Source: Acrocarpospora pleiomorpha
Lineage (GTDB): Bacteria; Actinomycetota; Actinomycetes; Streptosporangiales; Streptosporangiaceae
Reading direction: 5' to 3'
Assembly: GCF_009687885.1 (NCBI RefSeq)
Contig: NZ_BLAF01000020.1
Coordinates: 101,092 to 165,091, forward strand
DNA: 64,000 bases
Under the pieces are notes generated by a model that did no database searches, was not told the DNA's origin, and saw only the letters and a list, made by a program, of their open reading frames with translations. Both the position numbers and the translations under genes were made by a program. Positions 41,572 through 50,640 of this stretch are shown here, in pieces (positions within the stretch are counted from its first letter, which is position 1; each line of letters begins with the position of its first letter).

Positions 41572-41749
41572 GTGCCGATACTCCCAGAATTCCGCGGAGC
41601 GGCCGTAACCGCTACGGCAAGTTGAGTTTCATGCGGTGGCCTCCTTGAGGTCGAGTACGAAGGCGAATGGATCCTGTATCCGACCCAGACATCAGAGCCA
41701 GCGAGTTGTCTGCGATCGTCGCGGCAGTGGCCGTGTCCGCGGTCTTCCG

Positions 41750-42151
41750 TTACGTGCCAAGCCTGCTGTCCACCTCGTTCTTGAACTCAGCCAAAGCCCA
41801 TCCTTCTCCTTCTGCCAGCGCGTCGAAATGATCCCGGTTTTGAATCATAGCCGGATAGGCCCATAGTGCGAAGACTTGCTGGTATTGACCCTGGTCCTCA
41901 AGGCTCAGAAACTCCCAATGGGGTGGAATCTTTCCGTCGATCACATCGAATAGTTCGATTGCTTTCCAGCGCGGAAGCCCGTTGTCCTCCATCACGAGGA
42001 AATTCAACCCAGTATTGGATAGCAGCATCGCATAGACGATATATTCCCGCCCGATGGTCAGGTGAAAATTAATGCGAGGGGTGACCCCTAGCCGAGTGAG
42101 GGTATTCGCGGAGAGATCACTGCCACGCGCGCATTTGGCGACAGCTTTCAC
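41750..42151 (-). CDS. Probable immunity protein for the RHS toxin
   Basis: A 133-residue soluble, acidic-looking protein with no recognised domain (ARGSDLSANTLTRLGVTPRI, LLSNTGLNFLVMEDNGLPRW, LWAYPAMIQNRDHFDALAEG). It begins at GTG 42151, 8 bp after the toxin stop, with AGGGA overlapping that stop, so expression is coupled. Position directly after a polymorphic toxin's C-terminus, small size and AT-rich composition shared with the toxin tip are the standard signs of a cognate immunity gene. Function is inferred from these only. Confidence 0.65.
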   Translation of the reverse strand: MKAVAKCARGSDLSANTLTRLGVTPRINFHLTIGREYIVYAMLLSNTGLNFLVMEDNGLPRWKAIELFDVIDGKIPPHWEFLSLEDQGQYQQVFALWAYPAMIQNRDHFDALAEGEGWALAEFKNEVDSRLGT

Positions 42152-42159
42152 ATTCGTCC

Positions 42160-45100
42160 CTAATCTTTGAACTTGAAGTCATCCACCTGCCCGGTTACCT
42201 GATTATATACATAGTGGATGACGACGCCGTTGATGATAATTTCCATTTTAACCCATCCCGAACTGCCCGGCCATCGCTGATCTTTCATGCCACCGGCCAC
42301 GGGAATCACAGATCCTTGGCGAGGATCGTCCATCGCCTCGTCCATGGCGACTTGTTCCATAACAGAGCGTGGTGTGAAGCGTCCTGTGTGACCGCGGCCG
42401 AGCGGCGCGGGAGCACAGTAATCATCCTCATCGTCTCTGTTGTGAACAAGTACCGGAAGCCCAGACGTCACAACGTAGTAGGTGTGGAATTCTGCGATCG
42501 TGAGATTGTGTGTCTGCTGCCTCTTGTGGAGGCTTCCCAGCGCCGTTATCCGCGCCAAGCCGCCATCGTTCGTCAGCAGGGCCATGCCTGCGCGCAGATC
42601 TCGGCCGTTAAACCATCGGCTTTCCTGTGCCGCCCAGAACGGATGATTCGCTGTGGAGATGAGAACTCCGGGCTTGCCATTCCCAGAACGGCTCGTATCG
42701 AGGGTGATGGTAACCAGCTCTTCCTCGCTGTAATCGCTGGTCACGTCAATCACTACCTGGTCGCGTGTTTCGCCGGACACCGGATCCGACGCCAGAACAC
42801 GATCTCCGATCTCGACGGCCTCAACGGCCTTGTGGCTCCCGTCCGCCATCAGAACTAAAGTTCCGGGGACGAAGCTGTCGCAGCCGCCGAAGAAGCGTCT
42901 CGCCGCCCTGGCCAGACCTTTTATTCCCTTTGCTCCTCCCCACGCGCTGAGGGCGTCCTCAAGGACGGATCCGATCCGGTTGCTCTCCCAGGGAAGCTCG
43001 ACCCTTCCGTTCTCGCAGATCAAGTACTTACAGTAATCGTTAAGAATTGCGGCTGCGGATGTGAAACTCCCCCCGCTCAGCAGTACAGCCCATGCGGCTT
43101 CGCATGATTTCGTTTTCAGCCCGATGCAGTCATGGTCCTCCGCCCATTTCATGAGCTTCTTCTTCTGACTTTCCGAGAGTTCCGGGCTGGCACATTTATC
43201 CAATTCGACGCAGATTGCGCGATCCAGGTCCGCCCATGTCTCTCGCTCCACGCATTCCTTTGTCTGTCGCAGTCCTCTTTTCTTGTCATCTTCACAGGAA
43301 TGCACTGGTGCCAGGCCCGTCGGGTCGGACAGGCCGATGGGGTTGTTGCCTGCGTAGCTATAGGGATGAGCCCATTGAGGATTGCGTAAGTCGACGAGAG
43401 GGTCGGTGGAGATGAACCGGCCGATGCCGGAATCGTAGTAGCGGGCCGACAGATAGGTCAGGCCAGTGGAGTCGTCTTCGGTTCTGCCGAGGAAGCCGTG
43501 GTCGGTGAATGGCAGGTCATCGGCGCCCCGGCGTTGGCCAAAGGGCAGATAGCGCTCTCTGCTGACCTGCCCCGTGGAGTCGTCGACGGCTATTTGCGTG
43601 GTGCCATGCAGGCCTGACGTCAGCCATTTGATACCGCCGGTCTGGCCGTCGCTGGTGGAACGCATGGCGACGGCGGCACCGTCAGGGCCGGTGTAATAGC
43701 GGGTGGCGGTGATCTCTTCACCCTTGACCTGGACTTCCATCGAGCCCAGGTAGAGGGTGGCGGTTCCATCCGGGTCGCGGCGGATCAGGCGCTCACCGTC
43801 GGCGTTGTAGATCATCGTGGTGTCGTCGCCGTCGATGGTGGCCTTCTCCAGCTGGCCGAGTGCGTTCCAGGCGAAGTCGCCATCCTTGCCGTCGACGATG
43901 CGGGTGGCGAGTTGGCCAGCGTTGTTGTAGGTGTAGGTGTCGACGCCGTCACCGGGCGGGGTGGGGGACGGACTCGGCGACGGTGAAGGTGACGGGGATG
44001 GGCTCGGGCTGGGCGAAGGAGACGGCGAGGGCGAGGGCGATGGGCTGGGCGAGGGAGATGGGGAGGGCGTCGCGCCGATGGGGGTGTTCATGTCGGCGAG
44101 GATCTGCTCGGCGGTGAGGGCGCCGTTGTAGATGCGGATGTCGTCGAGGACGCCGTCGAAGGGTTCGTCCCAGATGCCGCTGTGGCCGATGCGGAGGGGG
44201 CCGGTGCCGGTGTCGATGGTCAGGTCGGTGGGTTCGGAGTGGGCCAGGACGCCGTTGTAGTAGAAGTCGAGGCTGTCGCCGTCGAAGGTGGCGGCCAGGT
44301 GCACCCACTGGCCGATGGGCAGGTTGGTGGTGGCGGCGGAGCCGGTAGAGTCGCCGCTGGGGTCGACGATCCAGGCGCTGGGCGGGTCGCTGAAGGTGCT
44401 GGTGAAGGCGCCGTAGGAGAGGTCGTCGCCGTTTTCTTTCTGGATCAGGGTGCGGTAGCCGAGGTTGTCGTCGGATTTGACCCACGCTTCGAGGGTCATG
44501 CCGGTGGTCAGATCGAGGGAGGCGGCGTCGGCGACGGTGACCCAGCTGGTGTCGCCGTTGAAGTTGAGGCCCTGGCCGTATTTGCCGGTGGTCCAGGTGG
44601 TGTCGAGGGTGGTGCCGTGGTTGGCCTGGCCGGAGCTGTCGGTGACGGTGGTGCCAGTGCCTTCGTTCATGCCGTAGGCGGCCACCAGTTGCGGCCCGTC
44701 CTGGACGGAGGATGTCAGCGGCGCGGCGGGTGGTCGCGCGGGAGCCGGTAGGGTGGCCGGCTGTTCCGTGGTACCGGTTTTGGCGGTTGCGGTGCCGGTT
44801 TTGGCGGCGTGGTGAGGGCCTCGCTCGGCTGCGCGCTGTTGGCCTGATCCTTGCTGGACCTGTCCCTGCTGTCCTTGCTGGGTGAGGTTGCCGCTGCCGG
44901 GGGTGGTGCGGGTGATGGAGGTGACCGCGTTCGGGCGGACGGCGGTCGGGCCGGAGGCGGGGTAAGCGTAGGTGGCGGTCTGGTCGCCGCTGGTCTGGGT
45001 GGTGATGTTGCCGACCGCGTCGTAGGCGAACGTCTGCCGGTAGGGGTCGATGCCCAGATTGTCCGGACCCGCCGCGCAGTTGACGCCGGTGGTGGTGAAG

Positions 45101-48100
45101 GCGGCCGACAGGCGGTGCAGCCCGTCATAGCTAAAACACTCGGACTGGCCGGGGCTGCCGCCGATCGCGGTGGCGGCGTCCAGAATGCGCTGGATTTCGC
45201 CGGAGGCGTCATAGGTGAAGCGGTCGTCTTGGACGGTTGCGGGGGTAGAGGTATCGGCGGCGGTCTGGACGGTGGAGCGGTCGAGCCAGCCGGTGGAGGG
45301 GTTCCAGTCCAGGGTGCGTTTGATCTTGCCACCCGCGCTGTAGCCGCGCTGGGAGAGGCGCCCGGTGGAGGTGTAGACGGTGGCGTCGACGTAGGTGGCC
45401 AGCGGGGAGGTCAACTGGTCGGGCAGCCCGAGCGAGGTGTAGCTGGAGGTGACCGTCTCGGCCACTAGGCCACCTACGGCGGGCATGCCGTAGTGGGTCA
45501 CCTGACCTGCGGCGTTGTAGCCGGTGGTGAAGGTGTAGGACCCGCCCAGCAGGCCATCACTGGAGGGGACGGTCAGGGTGGAACCAGTCGGGCGGCCCAT
45601 CACGTCATAACCGGTCATCGCATCGACGTAGGCCTGGCCGTCGGTGAAACGGGTCGCCGAGGTGAGCTTGCCCTTGGACAGGGTGTCATAGACCCATTCG
45701 GCGAGTTTGGTGCCAGTCTCGACCTCACCCGCCCACAGCGCGGTCCTGCGATCCAGGTCGTCGTAGACGAAGGAGGTCTTCTCGCCGTTGCCGTTGATGG
45801 CCCACAGCAGCCGCCCGGCCGCGTCGTAGGCCTGGCTGGAGTCGCCCGCGTCCGGGTCGTGGGCAGCGGTGCGGCGGCCGAGCAGGTCGTAGGTGAAGGT
45901 GCGGACGTTGCCGTTGGCGTCGGTCTGTTTCGTCAACGCGCCGTTGAGGTCGTAGTCGTACAGGGTGTCGTAGTGGGTGGTGGCGTCCTTCCACTCTTCC
46001 ACCTTGGTCACCCGTGCCTCGGGGTCTGTGTAGGAAACCGTCTTGCCGCCGGTCGGCGGGGTCGTCTCGGTGCGCTCCCCGAAGTGGGCGGTGCTGGTGC
46101 GGCGCAGTTCGGTGCTCGCGCTCATCTCGACCGTGGCGGTGACCCGGCCCAAGCCGTCGGTCACGTTCTTGGTCCACTGCGGGAAGCTGGTGGGGGCGGC
46201 ATTGAGCAGGCCGCTGCCCGGTGCCGCAGTGTTGTGGGCCGGGCCGCCGGTGGCAGCGGTCAGGCCGCGCGGATCGTAGGTGACGGCCTTTACGATCCTG
46301 CCCCCCGCCGGGGAGGCGACCTGGGTTTCACGCGGCCGGCCCAGGCCGTCGTCGTAAAAGTGGGTCGTCACGTACGCGGAGCCGGATTGCAGCGTGGAGA
46401 CGGCGGTCCTTACGGGACCGGTGACCACGTCACTGCCGTTGACCGGGATGGTGTAGGAGATCGTCGTGGCTGCGACCCCTCCCGTTTTGGGCTGGGCCGG
46501 GGTCCACAGCGCGATCGCACGGCCGAGCGCGTCATAGTCGATGTTGACGTCCCGGTTGTCGGCATCGCGGGTACCCACGACGCCGCCCCAGGGCGCGTTC
46601 CAGGTGGTGACCACATGACCTAAGGGGTTGGTGACGGCCATGCCACCCACGGGCAGGCCGGTGGCGGGGGTGTAGGCGGTGGTGGTCGTCTTGCCCAGCG
46701 GATCGGTGGAGGAGACCGAGCGCCCGTACCCGTCGTAGCCGATCACGACCGTGGTGTAGTCGCTGCCGCTGGTGTAGGTGCGAGTCTGGGTGGCGTTCCC
46801 GAGCGTAGGCGCGTTCGCCGCCTCGCTGGTGGCTCCGTCGTAGAGGGTGACGGTGCGGCCCAGGAGGGTGCCCGAGGTGCACGTGTCACCCGCCCGGCGT
46901 TCCTCGCTGGCCGGATAGGAGATCATCCACGCCCCGCTCGCGGTGTTGTGTGCGTAGGCGGTGGCGGTGCAGGTGTTGTCGGCGGCCAGGCCTCGCTGCC
47001 CGTAGTCGTTGACCTTGATCGGCAGGCCGTCGGAGTTGTAGGTGGTGACGGCCTCGGTGTAGCGCCAGCCGGAGGTCACCTTGTTCCGGCTGACCTGCCG
47101 GGTCTGGTTGATGAAGTGGGGGTCGGCGATGCCGGGGCCGTTGCCGGTAGTCACGTTGGCGTACTCGTGACGGGTGCCCGCTTGTTCGTCGAAGATCATG
47201 GTGGCCGGGATGGTCGGGCAAGGGCCGCGGTCGTCCCAGTAGGTGGAGGAGTTGGAGGGCGTCTGGCCGGTGTTGTTGTTGCGGATGGAGATCCAGTGGT
47301 GGTTGTTACGGGAGACCTGGTCGCCGAAGGAGTAGGTGATCGAGGCCGACCACGGGCTGTACTGGCACTGCTGAGTCGGAGTGGTCCAACCGGTTACCGC
47401 ATAGGTCTGCTCCTGCAGGATGCGGCCGGACAGCACGCGCAGGTCGTTGACGGTGTTGTTCTCGAAGTCGGTGACCGTGGTGTTCTTCTGGGTGCCGTTG
47501 GCCAGTTTGTCCTCATACAGGCCGCGGAAGAACGTCGCGGTGGAGACGCTGTACTGGGAGGCGTCGGTGCCACTGCCCTTCAGCGTGCGGACGTTGGCGT
47601 AGCCGCGGAACTCACTCCAGTCGCCGAACCAGTTCACGCACGGCGGCTGCGGCGGCCGGACCGGAGGGTCGAAGCAGGACGGGCCGGGGATGCCGTAGAC
47701 GCCGGACCGGGCCCAGGCGGGGGTGCCTAGATACTGGTAGGCGGTGACCATGTCAGGCGATCCGCCCACCAGGTCACGTTCGACGATCCGGGTGACCATG
47801 AACTTGTTCCAGACCGAGCCGACCAGGTGGAAGACGCCGTTGACGTCGGTGTAGTTGTCGGCGTACAGCCAGTAGCAGTCGCTGCCCTCGTTGTCCCGGT
47901 CGACCGCCCGCGTTTCCGCGGTGATGTCACAGCCAGACGGCTGGCCGTAGGTGACCTCGGTGCGGCCGCCTATCTCGTTGGTTATCGCCGAGATGCGCGG
48001 GAAGAGCGCCTCCGGCCGGTCGCTGCCGTTGGAGTCGTTGCGGTTGTCCAGCAGGATCGCGTCGAACCCAACTGGCGGCAGTGCGATGTCGGGGCCGTTG

Positions 48101-50049
48101 CCGGCCAGGCCGACGCGGCGGATGGAATCCAGCCACAACAACATGCCCTGGGTCTCGCCGCCGGAGAACTGGCCGCCCAGCCAGTCCTGCCCCAACTCCA
48201 GCCGCACCACATCGTCCCAGCCAGAGGTGGCCGGGTTGAAGGTCTGGGTGGTGACCGAGGCCAGCCGCTTGGAGATGAAGAACGCCGGCCCGTTCAGCAG
48301 ACACTGGCTGCTGGGCACCTCGCAGCGCAGGTCCAGCGGCACATCACTGAGACCGTTCAGCGTGCGGTCGACTATGGCGAACAGCACCCGCGCGGTGGCC
48401 TCCGATCCGGCCACGTTCAGGTTGGAGCCGTAGGAGACCTGGGTGAGGTAGGCGCCGCGGTCGTAGGTCTGCCAGCAGGTGCCGAAGGTCATCCGGATCG
48501 AGCAGTAGCCGTTGGTGTCGCGCTGGTAGGTGTAGTCGATCACGTTGCCCTTGGGGTCGACCTCCTGGTCCAGCAGCCACCGGTAGGGCGCCTTGCACAT
48601 CGAGGTCGCCCCGCCGGTCGCCACCGGCACCCACAGGTTGTGGCACGGCTCCCCGGTGTCGTCGCCCTGGAAGGGGATCTGCAGGCTGGCGTCGCGCTGG
48701 TAGCCCAGCCGGTAGCGGGTGCCGTCCTGGGTGATGATCGTCCAGTACGGCTGGCCCGAAGACGGACTGGAACTCACGAAGTCGATCTTCCAGCCGAAGT
48801 CCTCCACCGTCTTCCAGTCCCCGCTGGTGGCGTCCTTGACAATGTGGGAGGAACGCCCGCCCACCGACAGCGTCAGGTCACGGAAGGTCGGGTCGCTGCT
48901 GGAGGCCCAGCACCGGTCGGTCCCGTCATCACACGGGACGAAAGCCTGCTCGATGAAGCCCTGGTTGAGTTCCCAGCCCGTGCCGATCACCGAGGCCTGG
49001 TTGTTGGTGGCGTCCATCAGGCTGTCCACCGAGGTGGAGGAATAGTCGAAAGACAACACCGGGCCGGCACCGGATGGGGCGGGCGGTACGGGGATGGGAT
49101 AGGAATAGGAGAACCCGCCGCCGGACAGGCCGACCTGCCAGGTCCCCGACGGCTTCAGGTCGGTGACCTCGAAAGACCCGGTGGAGTCGCCGGCGGTCGC
49201 GCTGGCCGAACTGGCCACCACGTACGCCACCGCCGCACCGGCCGCTGACCCTGTCGTGCTTTCGCGAGTGCCGAGTTTCCGCATGCCCGCCGCAGCGGGG
49301 CCGGCGGCGCCCGCCGGTGCCGGGTTGACCGCGGCGACCGCCGTCAACGTGCCCGCGGCGGTGTCGTTGACTACCGGGACCTGACGCCGCGTCCGCGTCG
49401 CCAAGGCCAGGCATGCCTGCGAGGGATCGGCCTCAAGCACACATGCGGGCTGCTCCACCAGCGTCAACCGGGATGCGAACCCGCCGCTGTAAGCGTCACG
49501 GAACCCCGAATAATCCACCGTGATCGTCGCCTGACCAGCGGCCGTGCCGCCGTCGGCGCGGGTCACCAGCACCGCTAACCCCAGCCCACCGGCCCGGCGG
49601 GCGACCGCATCGTCGAAGGCGTCGACCGTGACCTCCGCAGGAGCCGTAGCCGGGATATCCTGCGGTCGGCCGCTGAAAGCTGATCTTGTCCCCTCGGGAA
49701 CCGGGGAGGTCACCACGCTTCGCACCGGCCCGGGCTGCCCGACCTTGACCGGCAGCGTCCCAGCCGCGACGCGCTGGGCATTTCGCGGGAGGCTCACCTG
49801 GGCCGACCCGGCTTTCGGCCACACCACCGGACGGCGAACGAGTGGTTTCTGCACGTCCTCCGCCCCGTGCTCGACCGCTACAGGCGAAACCGGACGCCCG
49901 GTGATCGAGGGCTCCTTGGCCGGTTCGATCGCGGCACCGGCAGCCTCGGGCACCAGCCCAGCCGGAACTCCGACGCCAGAGATCAACAGGGTCGCCACCA
50001 ACCCGGTGACGGCAGCACACAACAAGATCCGCGTACGCCGAACGGCCAC
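42160..50049 (-). CDS. Polymorphic RHS/YD-repeat toxin with CBM-like, LamG, Pro-Ser stalk and HINT domains
   Basis: About 2,629 residues. N-terminal signal peptide (TRILLCAAVTGLVATLLIS), then a wall-type N-domain, a SpvB-like segment (GGFSYSYPIPVPPAPSGAGP) and many YD/RHS repeats (YDGYGRSVSSTDPLGKTT and similar). Near residue ~895-945 lies a chitin-binding type-3-like insert (WSASITYSFGDQVS...W). A LamG domain is at ~1790-1990, a (Pro-Ser)n stalk to ~2030, the RHS core end with LTYLSARYYDSGIGRFISTDPL and NPIGLSDPTGL at ~2245, and a HINT domain from Cys (~2390) to VLVHN (~2536). The final 92 residues are the variable toxin. GTG 50049 has GGAG seven bases ahead. Base composition falls after the RHS core. 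Confidence 0.85.
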   Translation of the reverse strand: MAVRRTRILLCAAVTGLVATLLISGVGVPAGLVPEAAGAAIEPAKEPSITGRPVSPVAVEHGAEDVQKPLVRRPVVWPKAGSAQVSLPRNAQRVAAGTLPVKVGQPGPVRSVVTSPVPEGTRSAFSGRPQDIPATAPAEVTVDAFDDAVARRAGGLGLAVLVTRADGGTAAGQATITVDYSGFRDAYSGGFASRLTLVEQPACVLEADPSQACLALATRTRRQVPVVNDTAAGTLTAVAAVNPAPAGAAGPAAAGMRKLGTRESTTGSAAGAAVAYVVASSASATAGDSTGSFEVTDLKPSGTWQVGLSGGGFSYSYPIPVPPAPSGAGPVLSFDYSSTSVDSLMDATNNQASVIGTGWELNQGFIEQAFVPCDDGTDRCWASSSDPTFRDLTLSVGGRSSHIVKDATSGDWKTVEDFGWKIDFVSSSPSSGQPYWTIITQDGTRYRLGYQRDASLQIPFQGDDTGEPCHNLWVPVATGGATSMCKAPYRWLLDQEVDPKGNVIDYTYQRDTNGYCSIRMTFGTCWQTYDRGAYLTQVSYGSNLNVAGSEATARVLFAIVDRTLNGLSDVPLDLRCEVPSSQCLLNGPAFFISKRLASVTTQTFNPATSGWDDVVRLELGQDWLGGQFSGGETQGMLLWLDSIRRVGLAGNGPDIALPPVGFDAILLDNRNDSNGSDRPEALFPRISAITNEIGGRTEVTYGQPSGCDITAETRAVDRDNEGSDCYWLYADNYTDVNGVFHLVGSVWNKFMVTRIVERDLVGGSPDMVTAYQYLGTPAWARSGVYGIPGPSCFDPPVRPPQPPCVNWFGDWSEFRGYANVRTLKGSGTDASQYSVSTATFFRGLYEDKLANGTQKNTTVTDFENNTVNDLRVLSGRILQEQTYAVTGWTTPTQQCQYSPWSASITYSFGDQVSRNNHHWISIRNNNTGQTPSNSSTYWDDRGPCPTIPATMIFDEQAGTRHEYANVTTGNGPGIADPHFINQTRQVSRNKVTSGWRYTEAVTTYNSDGLPIKVNDYGQRGLAADNTCTATAYAHNTASGAWMISYPASEERRAGDTCTSGTLLGRTVTLYDGATSEAANAPTLGNATQTRTYTSGSDYTTVVIGYDGYGRSVSSTDPLGKTTTTAYTPATGLPVGGMAVTNPLGHVVTTWNAPWGGVVGTRDADNRDVNIDYDALGRAIALWTPAQPKTGGVAATTISYTIPVNGSDVVTGPVRTAVSTLQSGSAYVTTHFYDDGLGRPRETQVASPAGGRIVKAVTYDPRGLTAATGGPAHNTAAPGSGLLNAAPTSFPQWTKNVTDGLGRVTATVEMSASTELRRTSTAHFGERTETTPPTGGKTVSYTDPEARVTKVEEWKDATTHYDTLYDYDLNGALTKQTDANGNVRTFTYDLLGRRTAAHDPDAGDSSQAYDAAGRLLWAINGNGEKTSFVYDDLDRRTALWAGEVETGTKLAEWVYDTLSKGKLTSATRFTDGQAYVDAMTGYDVMGRPTGSTLTVPSSDGLLGGSYTFTTGYNAAGQVTHYGMPAVGGLVAETVTSSYTSLGLPDQLTSPLATYVDATVYTSTGRLSQRGYSAGGKIKRTLDWNPSTGWLDRSTVQTAADTSTPATVQDDRFTYDASGEIQRILDAATAIGGSPGQSECFSYDGLHRLSAAFTTTGVNCAAGPDNLGIDPYRQTFAYDAVGNITTQTSGDQTATYAYPASGPTAVRPNAVTSITRTTPGSGNLTQQGQQGQVQQGSGQQRAAERGPHHAAKTGTATAKTGTTEQPATLPAPARPPAAPLTSSVQDGPQLVAAYGMNEGTGTTVTDSSGQANHGTTLDTTWTTGKYGQGLNFNGDTSWVTVADAASLDLTTGMTLEAWVKSDDNLGYRTLIQKENGDDLSYGAFTSTFSDPPSAWIVDPSGDSTGSAATTNLPIGQWVHLAATFDGDSLDFYYNGVLAHSEPTDLTIDTGTGPLRIGHSGIWDEPFDGVLDDIRIYNGALTAEQILADMNTPIGATPSPSPSPSPSPSPSPSPSPSPSPSPSPSPSPSPSPTPPGDGVDTYTYNNAGQLATRIVDGKDGDFAWNALGQLEKATIDGDDTTMIYNADGERLIRRDPDGTATLYLGSMEVQVKGEEITATRYYTGPDGAAVAMRSTSDGQTGGIKWLTSGLHGTTQIAVDDSTGQVSRERYLPFGQRRGADDLPFTDHGFLGRTEDDSTGLTYLSARYYDSGIGRFISTDPLVDLRNPQWAHPYSYAGNNPIGLSDPTGLAPVHSCEDDKKRGLRQTKECVERETWADLDRAICVELDKCASPELSESQKKKLMKWAEDHDCIGLKTKSCEAAWAVLLSGGSFTSAAAILNDYCKYLICENGRVELPWESNRIGSVLEDALSAWGGAKGIKGLARAARRFFGGCDSFVPGTLVLMADGSHKAVEAVEIGDRVLASDPVSGETRDQVVIDVTSDYSEEELVTITLDTSRSGNGKPGVLISTANHPFWAAQESRWFNGRDLRAGMALLTNDGGLARITALGSLHKRQQTHNLTIAEFHTYYVVTSGLPVLVHNRDDEDDYCAPAPLGRGHTGRFTPRSVMEQVAMDEAMDDPRQGSVIPVAGGMKDQRWPGSSGWVKMEIIINGVVIHYVYNQVTGQVDDFKFKD
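43966..44069 (-). repeat. Pro-Ser-encoding minisatellite inside the RHS toxin gene
   Basis: About 35 codons of alternating Ser and Pro, written with varied synonymous codons (plus-strand GGCGAS/GGGGAY-type hexamers). It joins the LamG domain to the last YD repeats as a rigid, wall-spanning stalk. Such tracts often vary in length between strains. Confidence 0.85.
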
Positions 50050-50109
50050 GCCGCACACTCCAGAAAGACAACCAGGGCAAGCTGAAGCGCAGCGGCCCGC
50101 CGACAGGGG

Positions 50110-50137
50110 GTTATAAGGCCAACATAAGAACGATCAA
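50110..50137 (-). promoter_or_regulatory. Promoter of the RHS toxin gene
   Basis: On the minus strand TTGATC (50137-50132) and TATAAC (50115-50110) are 16 bp apart in an AT-rich stretch, about 60 bp upstream of the chosen start. It is the clearest sigma-70-like promoter in this part of the window. Confidence 0.6.
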
Positions 50138-50640
50138 CACATGTCTAACAGATATGACAAATGTTCGTAAAGTGCATACATCGGCCAAATTGCTCCCGCC
50201 CGCCTGGCCAAAGCCCTGCTGGCTTGGGCAGGCTGACCAGACCACTTTGAGCGCTCTAGCCAGGGGAACGATCCTGCACATCAGCGCAGAGGTGCTACCA
50301 GTGCTCTTCAGCGAGCTACCAGCCCTGCATAGCGATGGCCAGCGGGAAACGCGGCAATGGAATGCCGGGCGGTGATGCCGCCAAATGACCGTCCCACCGA
50401 GATGAGGCGTCGCGGGCCCTGGCCCGCGAATTGCGCCGAGACGCCACCCGCGAGGCGAAGCCGCCACCACGCCATCCCGCAACCGTGTGACCGTTGGCCC
50501 TTCGCCGTCAATATCGTCAATACATCGAACGCTGGCAGCAGCGGAAGAAGTCGCGCGCCTGACGCCATGCGCGGGGACGAAGTCCAGGATCACGTCGATG
50601 GGCAACGTCCCCGCCAGGACCTGCTCGGACGCCGCTGACG
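50138..50640. other. Non-coding stretch without recognised gene
   Basis: About 500 bp between the toxin promoter and the end of the ArsB/NhaD-type permease gene. Frames are open on several strands but read as low-complexity basic peptides with no family resemblance. The direct repeat CGTCAATAT-CGTCAATAC lies at 50506-50523, resembling motifs upstream of kdp. A degraded mobile element cannot be excluded. Confidence 0.4.

Noticed and set aside
41600..41628. Minus-strand mini-ORF MKLNLP with AAGGAGG ribosome site
   Set aside because: Only six codons; lies in decayed sequence and no function can be supported.
41667..41831. Plus-strand 54-codon frame starting MDPVSDPDIRASELSAIVAAV
   Set aside because: A faint likeness to acyl-CoA carboxylase epsilon subunits, but it overlaps the immunity gene end and has no partner genes.
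42436..42882. Full intein in the RHS gene
   Set aside because: The segment is a HINT domain but lacks a homing endonuclease and a conserved C-extein; it leads directly to the toxin tip, as in pre-toxin autoprotease modules.
43966..44069. CRISPR-like or satellite array
   Set aside because: In-frame Pro-Ser codons within a protein; no spacers or repeat-spacer alternation.
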